Source of the DNA: Zeugodacus cucurbitae
Taxonomy: Eukaryota > Arthropoda > Insecta > Diptera > Tephritidae
Reading direction: 5' to 3'
Length of the DNA stretch: 64,000 nucleotides
NCBI RefSeq assembly: GCF_028554725.1
Contig: NC_071667.1
Coordinates: 71,408,001 to 71,472,000, forward strand
Shown here: positions 12,022 to 23,269 of the stretch, piece after piece
How positions within the stretch are numbered: position 1 is the first letter of the stretch
Layout: each line of letters starts with the position of its first letter
The notes under the pieces: model-generated
Databases searched by the model: none
What the model was told of the DNA's origin: nothing
What the model saw: only the letters and a program-made list of their open reading frames with translations
Translations under genes and position numbers: made by a program

Positions 12022-15000
12022 ATGGCTAAACTGACGGATGTATACCGTGCAGAGGATGTGATCGACGTTGGTTATAGACAAATCCCAGTTGTCACAGGTT
12101 CTGCCGATGATTCCTCCTTAATGGTGAGTTGTGACAATTATCGACATTGATAAGGTGCACTAAATGCAATCTCAAAAATTTGCGTAAAGTAGGGTTGGAT
12201 TTTACTAAGATATATAGATTTTGCTAAATATATTGTTTAAATACTGCTTTAAAGGAAAAGATGCATTATATTTTCATAATGTGTGTAGTTCACATGACCG
12301 TATTGCAAGAGCTGTGGAGAAAGTGTATGTATAGTAAAAGTGTACGTACATTAACCAGCTGATTGTTAACCATTGAACCTGTTGATACATCCGAAGTTGG
12401 CTAGTACGGAAAGAAGTTAGTAGAAAAAGTGTTTTATGGATTCATAGAGTGCTACACGCTTAAATAATCTTCCAACGATAAAAAATCTCAAGAATTTTAT
12501 GTCCAACCACTAAAGACTACTCCAACTTATGGTATAATATGGATTCTTTGGTACTACCTACCATCACTTATGCATTCTTTGATTTTCATAAATACATGTA
12601 CATATACATACTTACATATGCATGTTTGAATGAGCTGTAGTTGGACTGTGAAAACAGGTTCAACGCGAAATACATATATTTCATCAACATCTCAATGCAG
12701 TTGTACTAGCTTGCAAATGCACGACAGGGGCTCGATTAGTTTACTCTGCATAACTTGCTTGCTAAATGATGACTTTGGATGCATCAACACTCCCGTCCCT
12801 GCGTAGTTATCGCGATATTTGATATACATATGCATAGTTTTCTCTTTTATTGTTATTATAATTATAATGTTTTTTTTTATAACATCAATTGCAATGCACC
12901 TTCATATTTGTACTAATAGCGGTATAGGAGTCTCATTTCTAACCTAATTCACAGAAAGGCGTGCATAACTATAAACGATGTATTTATCTTTTTAAGTTTG
13001 TTTTGCGCTTATCACTATATACATACTTAGATGAGATATGAAAATAGCTAAAATTTATTGTAGATTTAGATCAGTAATGACATCCGAAGTTTATTGAATA
13101 TTTTTTTCAATTTCCCTAGCCAAATACATACACAACTTGTGGATAAATAATTATTAGTTAATTTATTTAATTTTATGTAAATGTTTCCAACGAATATTAA
13201 CTAATATATAATGTAAATATGGCTTATGTTTTCAGATGTTAATGGATTTGAGTAACAAAGGTCTCTGCATAGATAGCCCGCAAATTCGTGGTAGAGAACT
13301 TGAAATATTCACGCGAAAGTTTAAACTTTTATCGGCTGATGAACTGAAATTATCGCTGGAAATAGATAGTGTCACATTCGTGTCTTTATTAAATCAATGT
13401 GTGCCATGTGTGGGCTGTCGGCGTCGCGTTGAACGTTTATTCTATCAACTAACGCTTTCTGGATATCCGACTCTAGATCCGCTGATACTAAGAGATACGT
13501 GTATTCTTACAGTGCGCGAAGAACTTATGTCGTCACCACAGGCTTTAGGTACATTACTCTACCGGCATCATGAGGTACTCGGTGATTTGCTGGATAATAA
13601 ATTGCGGAATAAAACTCGATGTGCCCTACATTCATTGGATGCATTTCGCTCAAGACCTTTTTCGGAAGTTTGGAGAGAAATGTGGTTCTCAATGAAGTAT
13701 AATTGTCGAGACAGATTGGCTACGATCGAAACAACAGAATTGCACGAAGTACTCGAGAACTATTTGAAAAAACACAAATTTTGTCAGGGATGTCGTAATA
13801 AGGTGTGTATATGAAATGATTTATTTATTTTTTTTGTTTTTTTGTGCAATGTCATTTCTTTGTGTAATTTGTAACATTTTATGTTTAATTAACAGATCGA
13901 AAAGGCATACCAAATACTCGTAAACGAAACGACTTGCAAAGAAGGATTCGACGCGGCTTTGTATGCGAATATTAGGAAACCCCAATCCGAAAAGCACATT
14001 AAAATAATTACGAAAAAAGTTGATTTCCTCGACGCTCTAATAAGGCGCGCCGAACCTGAAGTTAATGGCAGGTAAATCCTCTTGAATATAAATAACTGAG
14101 ATACTCAATTAACTCAAAAATATGCAAACCCAAAGTAAAATAAGACTATATAAAATCTCGTAAATTCTTCTCTTCTCGTAGTTATTCAAAGCAGCGAGAA
14201 CGCCATGCGAAAACGCTTGAAATTGCCCAAGAGGAAGTGCTAACCTGCGTTGGTATGATAATGTATGAGCGGCTTCGTCGTATTTATGTTAGTCTGCGTG
14301 AAGAAGAGAGGGCTTGTCAAGTGCTGGCAGCAGTTGGTGTTCATGCGTTAAGCCGAAATTTTGACATGGCGGTGGAACGCAAACAAGGTATAAGCAATTT
14401 AGAATTGCTCTATCAGGAAATTAGTCGCGCTGAAAGAGCTAAGGAATTGAGACGAGAACAGAAGAAACTGAAAAAGAAGATGAAGAAAATTGAAAAGAAG
14501 GAAAAGTTATGTCGAAAATCTACGAAACCAGCTGTTGATAATGGTGATTCAGATGCCGTGGATGCAGACGAGGAGGAAGAAGAAGACAGAGAAGAAGTAG
14601 ACTTTGAAATGATTGATGAGGCGGTGGATTTATCCGACGAATTAGACGAAGAATTAAATAAATTAGTAGATATTATGGATAAAAACTTACGCACTGAAGA
14701 AAAGGGATCCTCGATGTGTGACAACCCTCAACCTGCAACGGCTGTTGCATCAAAGTCTCCCGCTCAAAAGAAACGTAAGCAAAAGAAGCAGAAAAAGCAC
14801 AAACAGCCCATACAACAAGCGAGTGGCAGCAAAAAGAAAGAAATACCACAACAACAACAGCAGAGAGTGCCTACCGTAGAACAACCGCTATCAGCACACG
14901 GCAGTCCTTACGGCAGCTGTTGCGACATCGATACCAATGTTTCTGTGGCCAAATGTGATGTTTGTTTAACTCCACAGGATCATTGTCCATGCGAAAACGA

Positions 15001-15608
15001 TGTACGAGACTCTGGTTATGGCAGTGAGTTATTAACATCTGATAATTCGCCAATCAACAGTATCGCCAGCACCCCAGAGGGTTCGGAGGTATCTTGTTCC
15101 GACGGTTTTTGTAACCATGAAAATGGGCAGGACATGGCTTTGGAGGAGGAACATCACCACCACATGTACGATTTTCGAAATAGCTACATGTGGGGAGACA
15201 GTTCATTAAACCAAAAATACGGCTCTACGAACTGGCTTAGCTTGCAGCAAATGCTGGTAGGTACTATTTACTATCAACGATCAATGAGAGCACTTAACCA
15301 GTGTTTTTAATGGTGCTTTTATTTAGTTTTTATCAAAGTATTTAATTTAAAATTTCTAATCATAAATAATTTTCTTCAATTTGCAGGATAATTTCGATGA
15401 ATATGATGATGATGAAGAGAACTGTTACATTCCACAAGAAGTGGTTCTGGAGTATCAATGCCAGCGCGAGAAAGTGGAGCAGCAACGGCAGAAACTGCGC
15501 GAAACTTTGAGAGAAAATTTCGCGCGACTATGTAAACAACATAAAAGTGGTAAAAAACGGAACATTAACGCTGCCAGGAGCAGCACAGCAGGGCCAGCTT
15601 GCATCTAA
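12022..15608 (+). CDS. gametogenetin-binding protein 2-like (GGNBP2 homologue)
   Basis: The predicted protein of 713 residues resembles vertebrate GGNBP2 (Drosophila counterpart, from memory, CG2182) along its whole length. Five exons join in phase: 12022-12123, 13236-13802, 13896-14071, 14182-15256, 15387-15608. Family landmarks are the CVGCRRRVERLF cysteine block, FCQGCRNKIEKAY, the RAEPEV block before ERHAKTLEIAQEEVLTC, and a C-terminal CREKVEQQRQKLRE-type helix. The middle holds a lysine-rich stretch followed by an acidic run (residues about 340-400), then a Ser/Gly/Cys-rich segment with DSGYGSE and GFCNHE. Vertebrate GGNBP2 is linked to spermatogenesis and nuclear or cytoplasmic adaptor roles; the fly role cannot be read from sequence. 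Intron 1 is 1.1 kb, the others under 150 bases. It converges on Med27 with 204 bases between stop codons. Confidence 0.93.
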
Positions 15609-15812
15609 TTAGCGTGGTGTTTAGTCACGGAACCTAAGGCAGTTTTAATACTGCATAGCAGTCCTTAATAATGCATAATGTATTGTAACTCAATAATGAC
15701 TACGTACATTTCCGCAAAATTATTATTGTTTCTGCAAATATATATTGAAATTATTTAAACCTATGTGGACATATTAATTTTTCATTCTTTCACGGACTTA
15801 ATATCTAGTAAT

Positions 15813-16950
15813 TTAACAATTGCGGCACTCCTCGTGGAACGGCTCAAGTGTACGCAAGTCACGCCAAGTCGGTGGTAGCCCATTTGACACGAATTTTCCA
15901 CATCTTTTGCAAGCCTCTAAAAACAACTTACTGTAACTGTGTAGCCAAGTCTGAAAATTAGTGCAATCGAAAAAATGAATACGTTAAAATAAGTAAAATT
16001 CACATTAATTACCATATAGCTTTTTATAGCTAGGTCGGGTAGTGTAGGCGAGAAGAAGTGCAACATTGCAATATGTGTATGTTCTTGAACTTTTCGGAAT
16101 ACTTCGTAACGCGATTCGGCCCATAAATCATCTGGATCAAGTGTTTCGTCAAATCCCTTAACTGTAACCCATTCGATTAGCACACCCTTGCAGACTATCG
16201 CTGCCTTGAGCACACGACTTATTGTAACCTGTGTGATGAAATTATATTTCGAATAAAGTTTTCTTTCCAGACATTAACAGTAATAACTTACAATTACAAC
16301 AACATTAGAGCCAAAAGGTCGACACACTTGATAACTTGTAAGTGGTAGGTTGATTTCGCTCAGTAACTTGTCTGTATGACTAATGTAAAAAGTTCGTTTT
16401 CATCAGAATTTTCATATGAGAAAAATAATATTATGCATACTTACTCTGGGTCGGTATTATTACAAGATGTGAATGGTATGCGCACACGTTTCTGGGAACA
16501 ATATACGTATGAGCGTCTAAGATTGTTTTGATTCAAATTGTTAAATGCTAAAAAGCTATGGTCATGCACTTTGTCAATCCATTTGTAACTATTCACGAGT
16601 TGTGAATACAATGCCTGACGCTCTGGAGCAGTTTCTTGCGCAAGGTAAGTAGTTTGACCCAAGCAGTACGGTGTTTGTGGAGCTTGTAAACCATTAATTA
16701 GACCTTCAACTTCCCTGTTCAAATATGCAAGAATTAAATTAAGGTATAACTAAGGCAGTCGGCCATAATTTATAGTTTACCTCAGTTGTGCATTCATGTT
16801 ATTAAAGTTCTCCTGAAACTTTAGGAGAAACTTTGTGCGGCTGTCTTCAGCCAATTCGGCGTTAGTGCCATCAGCCAATTGCTCAAAGCATTGACGGACG
16901 CTTGAACGCAGTGATCTCACTGCGCCCAGCGTGGAGTTCAGTTTCTCCAT
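15813..16950 (-). CDS. MED27: Mediator complex subunit 27
   Basis: Subunit of the Mediator upper tail, which bridges transcription factors and RNA polymerase II in the nucleus. Five exons join in phase (16950 to about 16781, 16714-16445, 16379-16292, 16228-16013, 15950-15813), giving 293 residues. The N-terminus MEKLNSTLGAVRSLRSSV and the C-terminal zinc-binding-like block CKRCGKF...LPPTWRDLRTLEPFHEEC are family hallmarks, as is ALYSQLVNSYKWIDKVHDH. For exon 3 I chose the acceptor TTACATTAG because it alone restores the frame and the DKLLSEINLPL block; a nearer CAG does not. It is divergent from elm and convergent with the GGNBP2-like gene. Confidence 0.95.
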
Positions 16951-17484
16951 TCTATCCAGGTTTAGGCTTATTATACACCGATTTATATGAAATTATATTA
17001 TTTACGCTCTGAAAAACTAACTTGGTTTATTATACACGAATGTTATAAATAAAGAAAAATGCCGAAACTGTCAAATCGCAAATGATGACAACAAAAAAAC
17101 TTTAAACAAAAAGGGTGGCATTGCTCGCAAAAATCTTATTTTCAATTTAGGTAATCTCAAAATAAATTTGTTTTTGTATATACAATATAAAGTGTGGAAG
17201 ATTCATTATTTTACAAATTATTGTTATATTGAGAAAAATGTATTTGCAATCATATTACAAAGGTTTTTTCAAATATTTTAAATTTTTATTTTTTATATAG
17301 CAGTGGCACCACATAAACGTGAGCAATAGCTTGCCATAAGATGTCGCTACAAGCAACTCAAATCAACTGACGACAAAAGTCAACTTTCTGCGAAGTTGCC
17401 TGTCAATTTATTATTATTGTTTCGTTGCATTCTAAAGTGTAGTTAATTTTCACATATTCAAATAAGTTTTGGAAACTTTTCGCA
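16951..17484. promoter_or_regulatory. divergent promoter region, Med27 / elm
   Basis: The 534 bases separate two start codons. They include ACTGTCAAAT near 17068, GGGTGGCATTGC near 17112 and GTTGCCTGTCAA near 17395, the same word types seen at the other divergent gaps. The remainder is AT-rich; no TATA box is assignable. Confidence 0.5.
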
Positions 17485-18704
17485 ATGGGTAATAAATCTT
17501 CCTTGTTACTGCGTCCGGAGGAAATTGCTCAAATTCAAGAAGAGACTGGATGTAAGTAAATATACATAAAAGTCCAGTATCTTGTAAACTATTTACATTT
17601 ATATTTGTAATGCATTAATATGTAACAACCGTGAAGTAATTACATTTCTGTATTAATTTGCAGAATATATTAAATTATAATTGCTATTATATATTTATAT
17701 ATGTCTAGATTCAGTAGCTCGGAACATATTCCTGCTACACTTTCCATATCATGTGATGTAAACAATTATATCTATAATTTACAATTTATAAGAAAGTTGA
17801 CGTCACTCAGTGTTATATAGTATAGTACACTTGCTAATACGATATTATTTTTGGCATATTTTACTAAGTAATTAACTGAGCAATGTGAATCAATTAGAAC
17901 TGATAAGTGTTGGCAATTATCATAGTTAGGTGATAAACAACACACTTTCTTTATACTAATATCGAAAATATATCTACGCATACACACATCTAGGTGTATG
18001 AGTTAAACGGTGGTAGATCAAAGTTTGAATTGACCAATTCACAGAAATCAAGATTAGATAAAACTAATTGACCATAACTTATTGAAATTGTACAATTTTT
18101 TGGCAATACTATTTTACAAAAATACTGTTTATTTACAGTCACGCCTAACCAAATTGAGCGACTCTACTCCCGTTTCACTTCATTGGATCGCGGTGATTGC
18201 GGCACGTTATCTCGTGAGGACTTCCTGCGAATTCCCGAATTAGCAATTAACCCGCTCTGCGAGCGCATCGTACATGCTTTCTTTGAAGACAGTACCGATG
18301 ATCGTGTTAATTTTCGACAATTTATGAATGTTTTGGCTCACTTCCGACCAATTAACTCCAAAAAAGAAAACGGTTTAAACAGTCGCGAAGAAAAGCTAAA
18401 GTGTTAGTATAACTACTAAAAAAATATTTTTCTAAAAATTAATATCAATTTTATTTCACTTGCAGTTGCATTCAAAATGTACGACCTGGATGATGACGGT
18501 GTTATAAGCCGCGACGAGCTATTGAGTATTCTCCACATGATGGTCGGTGCTAATATAAGCCAAGACCAGCTAATAAGCATAGCCGAACGTACTATTTTGG
18601 AAGCAGATTTATGTTGTCAAGGCAAAATTTCCTTTGAGGACTTTTGTAAAGCTCTGGAGCGTACTGACGTGGAGCAAAAGATGTCAATTCGATTTCTTAA
18701 TTGA
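17485..18704 (+). CDS. elm: calcineurin B homologous protein (CHP1-like, elm)
   Basis: Small EF-hand protein that, in the CHP family, binds Na+/H+ exchangers and takes part in membrane trafficking. Three exons (17485-17551, 18139-18402, 18466-18704) give 189 residues, close to the usual 190-195. The N-terminus MGNKSS fits an N-myristoylation signal, as in CHP1. EF-hand 3 is canonical (loop D117-E128, DLDDDGVISRDE). EF-hand 4 is degenerate: its loop at D158-D169 has Cys, Gln and Lys where Asp/Asn-type ligands are expected and Asp instead of Glu at position 12. The C-terminus VEQKMSIRFLN matches CHP1. The exon 2 donor is GTTAGT; the reading across the junction restores KFAFKMYD. The Drosophila name elm is from memory. 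Confidence 0.94.
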
Positions 18705-19398
18705 ACTAACATTTACGTAGTTTGTATTAAGCATTTTTTTGTCTGACACTATGTAAAAATATGCAAAGAAGTCAAGTCTTACAAATATAGTTTTCCAAAA
18801 TATATTGATTTTTACATCTAATTTCCGATAAAGTAATTATTTACAGTTGAGCGCATCAATTTTTTTAATTAGAAAATATTTCTAAGGAAATTTAAGTAAA
18901 CAATATTTATTTAAGTTGTTTGTTGTTGTATGTACATATAATCAACTATTATAAACATTAAAATTATATGCACTTAAACCAATAAAAAGTATTGATTGTA
19001 ATTTTTTCATATCTTCTCACTTTCCTGAAGCCAAATCTGTTATATAGGATTCCGATAATTCAACCATCTCACTGCGTTCCTAAGAGATCAACTTCTAAGA
19101 CGGATTTATAACTTCAGAACTTGCGTATCATCAGAAAAACGTAAAAAATAACAAAATTTTTGGGGGTATGAGGTTTTGAAAACAATGTAATTTTATTTGA
19201 TTTTATATTTATATATGCATATAATTGAATTTAATATTTCGTTATTTTAGAGTTGTAATAACTATAATCGTAATTAAGTTCTGTCGACAAATGCTGGTAG
19301 AATCACTTATTTGTAAATATACTGGGTCTCCAGCACCTCCACCAGAGCGTCTTAAGTCTGAAGTACCACAACTTAATACGCAACCAACATTTTTCAAT
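18705..19398. other. convergent intergenic region, elm / Sec23
   Basis: AT-rich 3' flanks of two convergent genes. A polyadenylation hexamer for elm is at 18981. A run of open + strand codons near 19225-19410 does not resemble any protein. Nothing else is recognised. Confidence 0.5.
18981..18986 (+). terminator. polyadenylation signal of elm
   Basis: AATAAA lies 277 bases after the elm stop codon in the expected orientation. No nearer canonical hexamer was seen. The cleavage site was not identified. Confidence 0.45.
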
Positions 19399-22300
19399 TC
19401 ATGTTGTTGATGAAACTGCCAATTTCTTCAGATGCTCCATGAAAAGTTGTAGCGAGACGTCATCGGTCAAGACAGGCGCTCCACCATCCTGTACGAAATT
19501 GTGTTTTAGTAAGCAAATATATAAAATAGTATATAGAAAACTAAAAATATAGTTAAGTAGAGGCTACAGAGAGAAGGAAGCAAAAGCGAAGCATTTTAGA
19601 AGCGTATACATAAAAGCACCAATCAACGCACCACACCACACCGCACACCATACAATTTCTATATTCTATATTTTCGGTTATTCGTCAACCAAATATGGCA
19701 ATACTATAGAAAAATCATAAATACCGTAGACTGGCCAATCGGTGGCTACATTTTTCGCAGTTTTGCAAATCATACAATCCATTGAACACACGACAATTAT
19801 TAAACAGAGACGAACGTGCAAACGCAAAAAAAAAATCAAAAAATAAAAGTTAAATATCATAACAAAACAGCAACATAAAAAACAATGCGTACAAACTTTA
19901 GTGAAATACAAAAGAGATGCATCACAAAATTTGCCTAACATGTACGCTTAACATATTTGCAAGACTCACCTGTCCATACGCGTACATGTTGTTATGCGTT
20001 TGCGAAGGATTGACTTTAGACAGCAAGAAACGTGCTTGTGAACCACCATGTTCGGTGTCTATATAACGCGGCATTGGGAAACGTGTCTGTAAAATCTCCT
20101 GAGCATCGTCCACAGGCGCTTGCAGTAGCTGCTTGAAATTCTCATACTCGGGCATATCTTGGTACTTCAGCGCACGCCATTGTGCAATGGTCTCACCGTG
20201 GTATATGAGAATTTGGAAAAATGTGTCCATTAATAATATACGGTCGGGTTGGATCGATGATGTATCGAGCAACACTGGTTCTGGCGGACCATTAAACGAG
20301 TAGCTGTAAAGAATTGGCTGTATCATGATTAGCGACTGTGTAAGGTCCTCGCGCATCAGCATGTGCCGGTAGAATGTGGTCTCGTCTGGTGAGTTGTTGA
20401 AGACTTGCAGGAATTGTGAACGGCGAAGATGGTACATGAATTGCGGGAAAAGGCTGAAATTCTGTGCCAAACGGAAGCTGTTTGGATCATCTTTGCCGTA
20501 TTCACCAAACTTCTGACACTGTACGAACGAATATATAATTTTAGGTTATGCATAAGACATTTGGGGACTCCATGTGTATATTTACCAAGCGAATAAGTTG
20601 TCGATCGACCCAACGCAATATATCGGGACCTTCATCTGTTTCAGCGCGATACACCACCATGCGTGCCATAATGACTGCTGCAGCTTCTTGATCAAAGCCA
20701 GCACTTATATATGGTAAATTTGTGGTTGCATCTGCCCAACTAAGGATAAATAAATGTAATTATATTGGAACATATTTCAATATTCAGCTATAATTGTATT
20801 ACTTTCTTGCCAACGTGGTTACACGTATACGACGCTGTCCATTTGCATGCTGATATTGTGTTATAAATTGTATGCAGCCACGTCCGCCTTGCGGCATCGG
20901 AGCCGCATGTTGGTTGACCACTTCGAAGAAAAATGCCATTGTCGAGCTAGGATTCACTGTACACATCTTCCATTGCACCGTGTTACCCATGCCGATCTCC
21001 ACATCAGACACCGACGAGTTCTTCACATTCAGCGACACACACGAACCGATGCCGCCCGAGATTTTCAGCTCGCGCGAGCACTTCACCTCCAGTGTGCCAT
21101 TGAATGCCATTTTTAAATCACCGCGCGCATCACGTGCAAACACCCGTTGGAATGTTTGCTTGAAAAGCGATGAATTGAATGAGTCTCCTAAAACCATGTG
21201 TCCACCAGTTGAATTACAGCACTGTTTCATTTCCATAAGACCGCACTGATCAAGTGCACAAGAATAAATATCGATGCAATGTCCGTTGGTAGCGGCACGC
21301 AAAGCCAACGCATCGTAATGTTTTATAGCTTTTTTCATAAAGCGTGCATTATCTTTTTGTATATCATGATGTGAACGAATGGGATGTTTCAGCTCATCGT
21401 CAACCACTTGACCGGGACCTTGGGAACAAGGTCCACCAACAAAACTCATGATGCGAGCGCCGGTATTTGGATAGGTACACTCAAGTAGACCAACTGCAAT
21501 CGATAATGCAGCGCCCGTTGAACGTAAATACCGCTTGCCCTGAGGTACCGGCCAAGGGTCACGCTGTAATTCACTCAACAAATCGCCCAGTGCACTATCA
21601 CATTTACTTATGGGCTGGAGGAAACGATTTGCTGGAGGTGCTGCCGCTCCGGCGGGACGTTGTTGGCCTGGAATTTGTTGACCAGGTTGCCCAGGAGCTC
21701 CAACAGGCGCACCTGTTGACCTACCAATACCCAACATATCTTGAACTTGCTTTGCAGTAAGATCTTTTGTACCACGAAAAACGTAGCTTTTCGAACAACC
21801 CTCAGCTCCCAATTCGTGTACTTGAATCATTTTTCCAAATGTAATTAGTCCGACCAGCGCATTTGGTGGTAATAAACTTAGTGACATCTGCAAAGAATCT
21901 TTCAACGCATCCAACTCTTCCTCATCCATACAGGTATCAACCAGAAATATGAAAACCGGTGGCATGCATGGTGCACGGGTAATTGTATACTCAATTGTAC
22001 TGAAGCCTGGAATCAATTCGGCAGGTTGATGTTGTTCCGAAATAGCAGCATATTGAGGTGGAAACTTAAAAAATACACATACAGTGAGGTTTAATTGAAA
22101 ATAACAACGTACAAATATTTGTTAAAACTTTCTACTTACTGGATTACGTTGGAAACAAAAATTGCACACCCATAACTTGGCACGATAGTCCACTTGACAT
22201 AGAGGATTAAGTATTGCACGACAGTTAGCACGGGTACACAAAACTGGCTCATATTGTATGGGTGGCAAGTCAGGACGTTCCTTCAGTGGTTGATAAAGAC

Positions 22301-22418
22301 AGGCAAGTGGCACAACTAGACGGCCAGCGTCTATACGGCTTGATGGCCACACATTCCAAGTTAAACGCACTCCATCACGATCTTCATTCTGTTGAATGAA
22401 TTCTTCGTAGGTTGTCAT
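19399..22418 (-). CDS. Sec23: COPII coat protein Sec23
   Basis: Sec23 pairs with Sec24 in the inner COPII coat at ER exit sites and acts as GTPase-activating protein for Sar1. Five exons join in phase (22418-22140, 22064-20803, 20739-20586, 20518-19970, 19488-19399), giving 777 residues, the normal size. Order: beta-barrel start; zinc finger with Cys61, Cys66, Cys85 and Cys88; trunk (von Willebrand A-like) with FIFLVDTCMDEEELDALK; an insert rich in Gly/Pro/Gln/Ala; helical region; gelsolin-like C-terminus with LLSKVNPSQTHNNMYAYG ending in a short exon (LQLFMEHLKKLAVSS). The start MTTYEEFIQQNE is the family start. The last intron (19489-19969) is the only long one. Divergent from MTA1-like. 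Confidence 0.97.
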
Positions 22419-23269
22419 CTTAATTGGGTGCGGTCTATTCGGAAATCCTTTTTAATAAAACACCCTGCGATCAAATTGGAATTATTTTCTAAATTTTTTA
22501 CACGTCCACGTCACAAGAAATCGAGATGCCATCTAACAGAATGACAAATAGCAATGTTGTCAACAAATCGTGCTTAAATTAGACGGTCGTTCAGGGAAGT
22601 GAAGTGTCAATTATTAAGATTTTTATTAACATTAAACATTTAAACTGTTGTTAGAAAACTATAATATTGTTTAAATAATATATATAATTTTATATAGTAC
22701 AAATTATATTATAATTATGTATATAGTTTTATTGAATAATGTTTGATACAAATTGGAAATACTATTTCAAAGATTTCTAAACTTGTAAACGCATTCAGGA
22801 AATAATTTTTGCTAATTAAATTTATATTATCTTTTATAAAATTAACAAACACATAACTATATCAAACAGTTGAAATAAGTATTTTCATAAACTACAGCTG
22901 ATAATTGGTTATCATTTGGGTTGAATTAAAAATACTTTATGGCAACATTTGTATCCAATCCACGATCCGCAGAAATTGAGATATACTGACATATTCACCT
23001 TAGATGTCGCAATAATATGCTGATTGTTGATGAATCGGCCAGAAGGGGACGAACTTGCAAAAATTCCACCACGAAACTTTTTTGACATTTGACGTTTTGT
23101 GTTTTCTAAGATGGCGACGAAAAAAACGCGTCTTTTGTGAATGTAATCACAACAAATTAAAATTAACGCGATTAAATGTGAAAAAAATTGCATGAAAATA
23201 GTGAAAAACCATACTTAAAAAAGTGCTAAACACTTTGTGTGTGAAATAGTGTGCGAAAATTTAGTGAAA
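22419..23269. promoter_or_regulatory. divergent promoter region, Sec23 / MTA1-like
   Basis: The 851-base gap holds both leaders. Recurrent words: ATGACAAAT and TGTTGTCAAC near 22540-22563, GTGTCAAT near 22604, TATGGCAACA near 22939, and a doubled TTTGACATTTGACG near 23091, just upstream of the MTA1-like leader. The leader itself (about 23110-23269) is rich in GTGAAAA repeats. Confidence 0.5.

Noticed and set aside
16379..16400. Nearer CAG acceptor (CATACAG) for Med27 exon 3
   Set aside because: It breaks the frame; TTACATTAG a few bases upstream keeps the phase and the conserved block.
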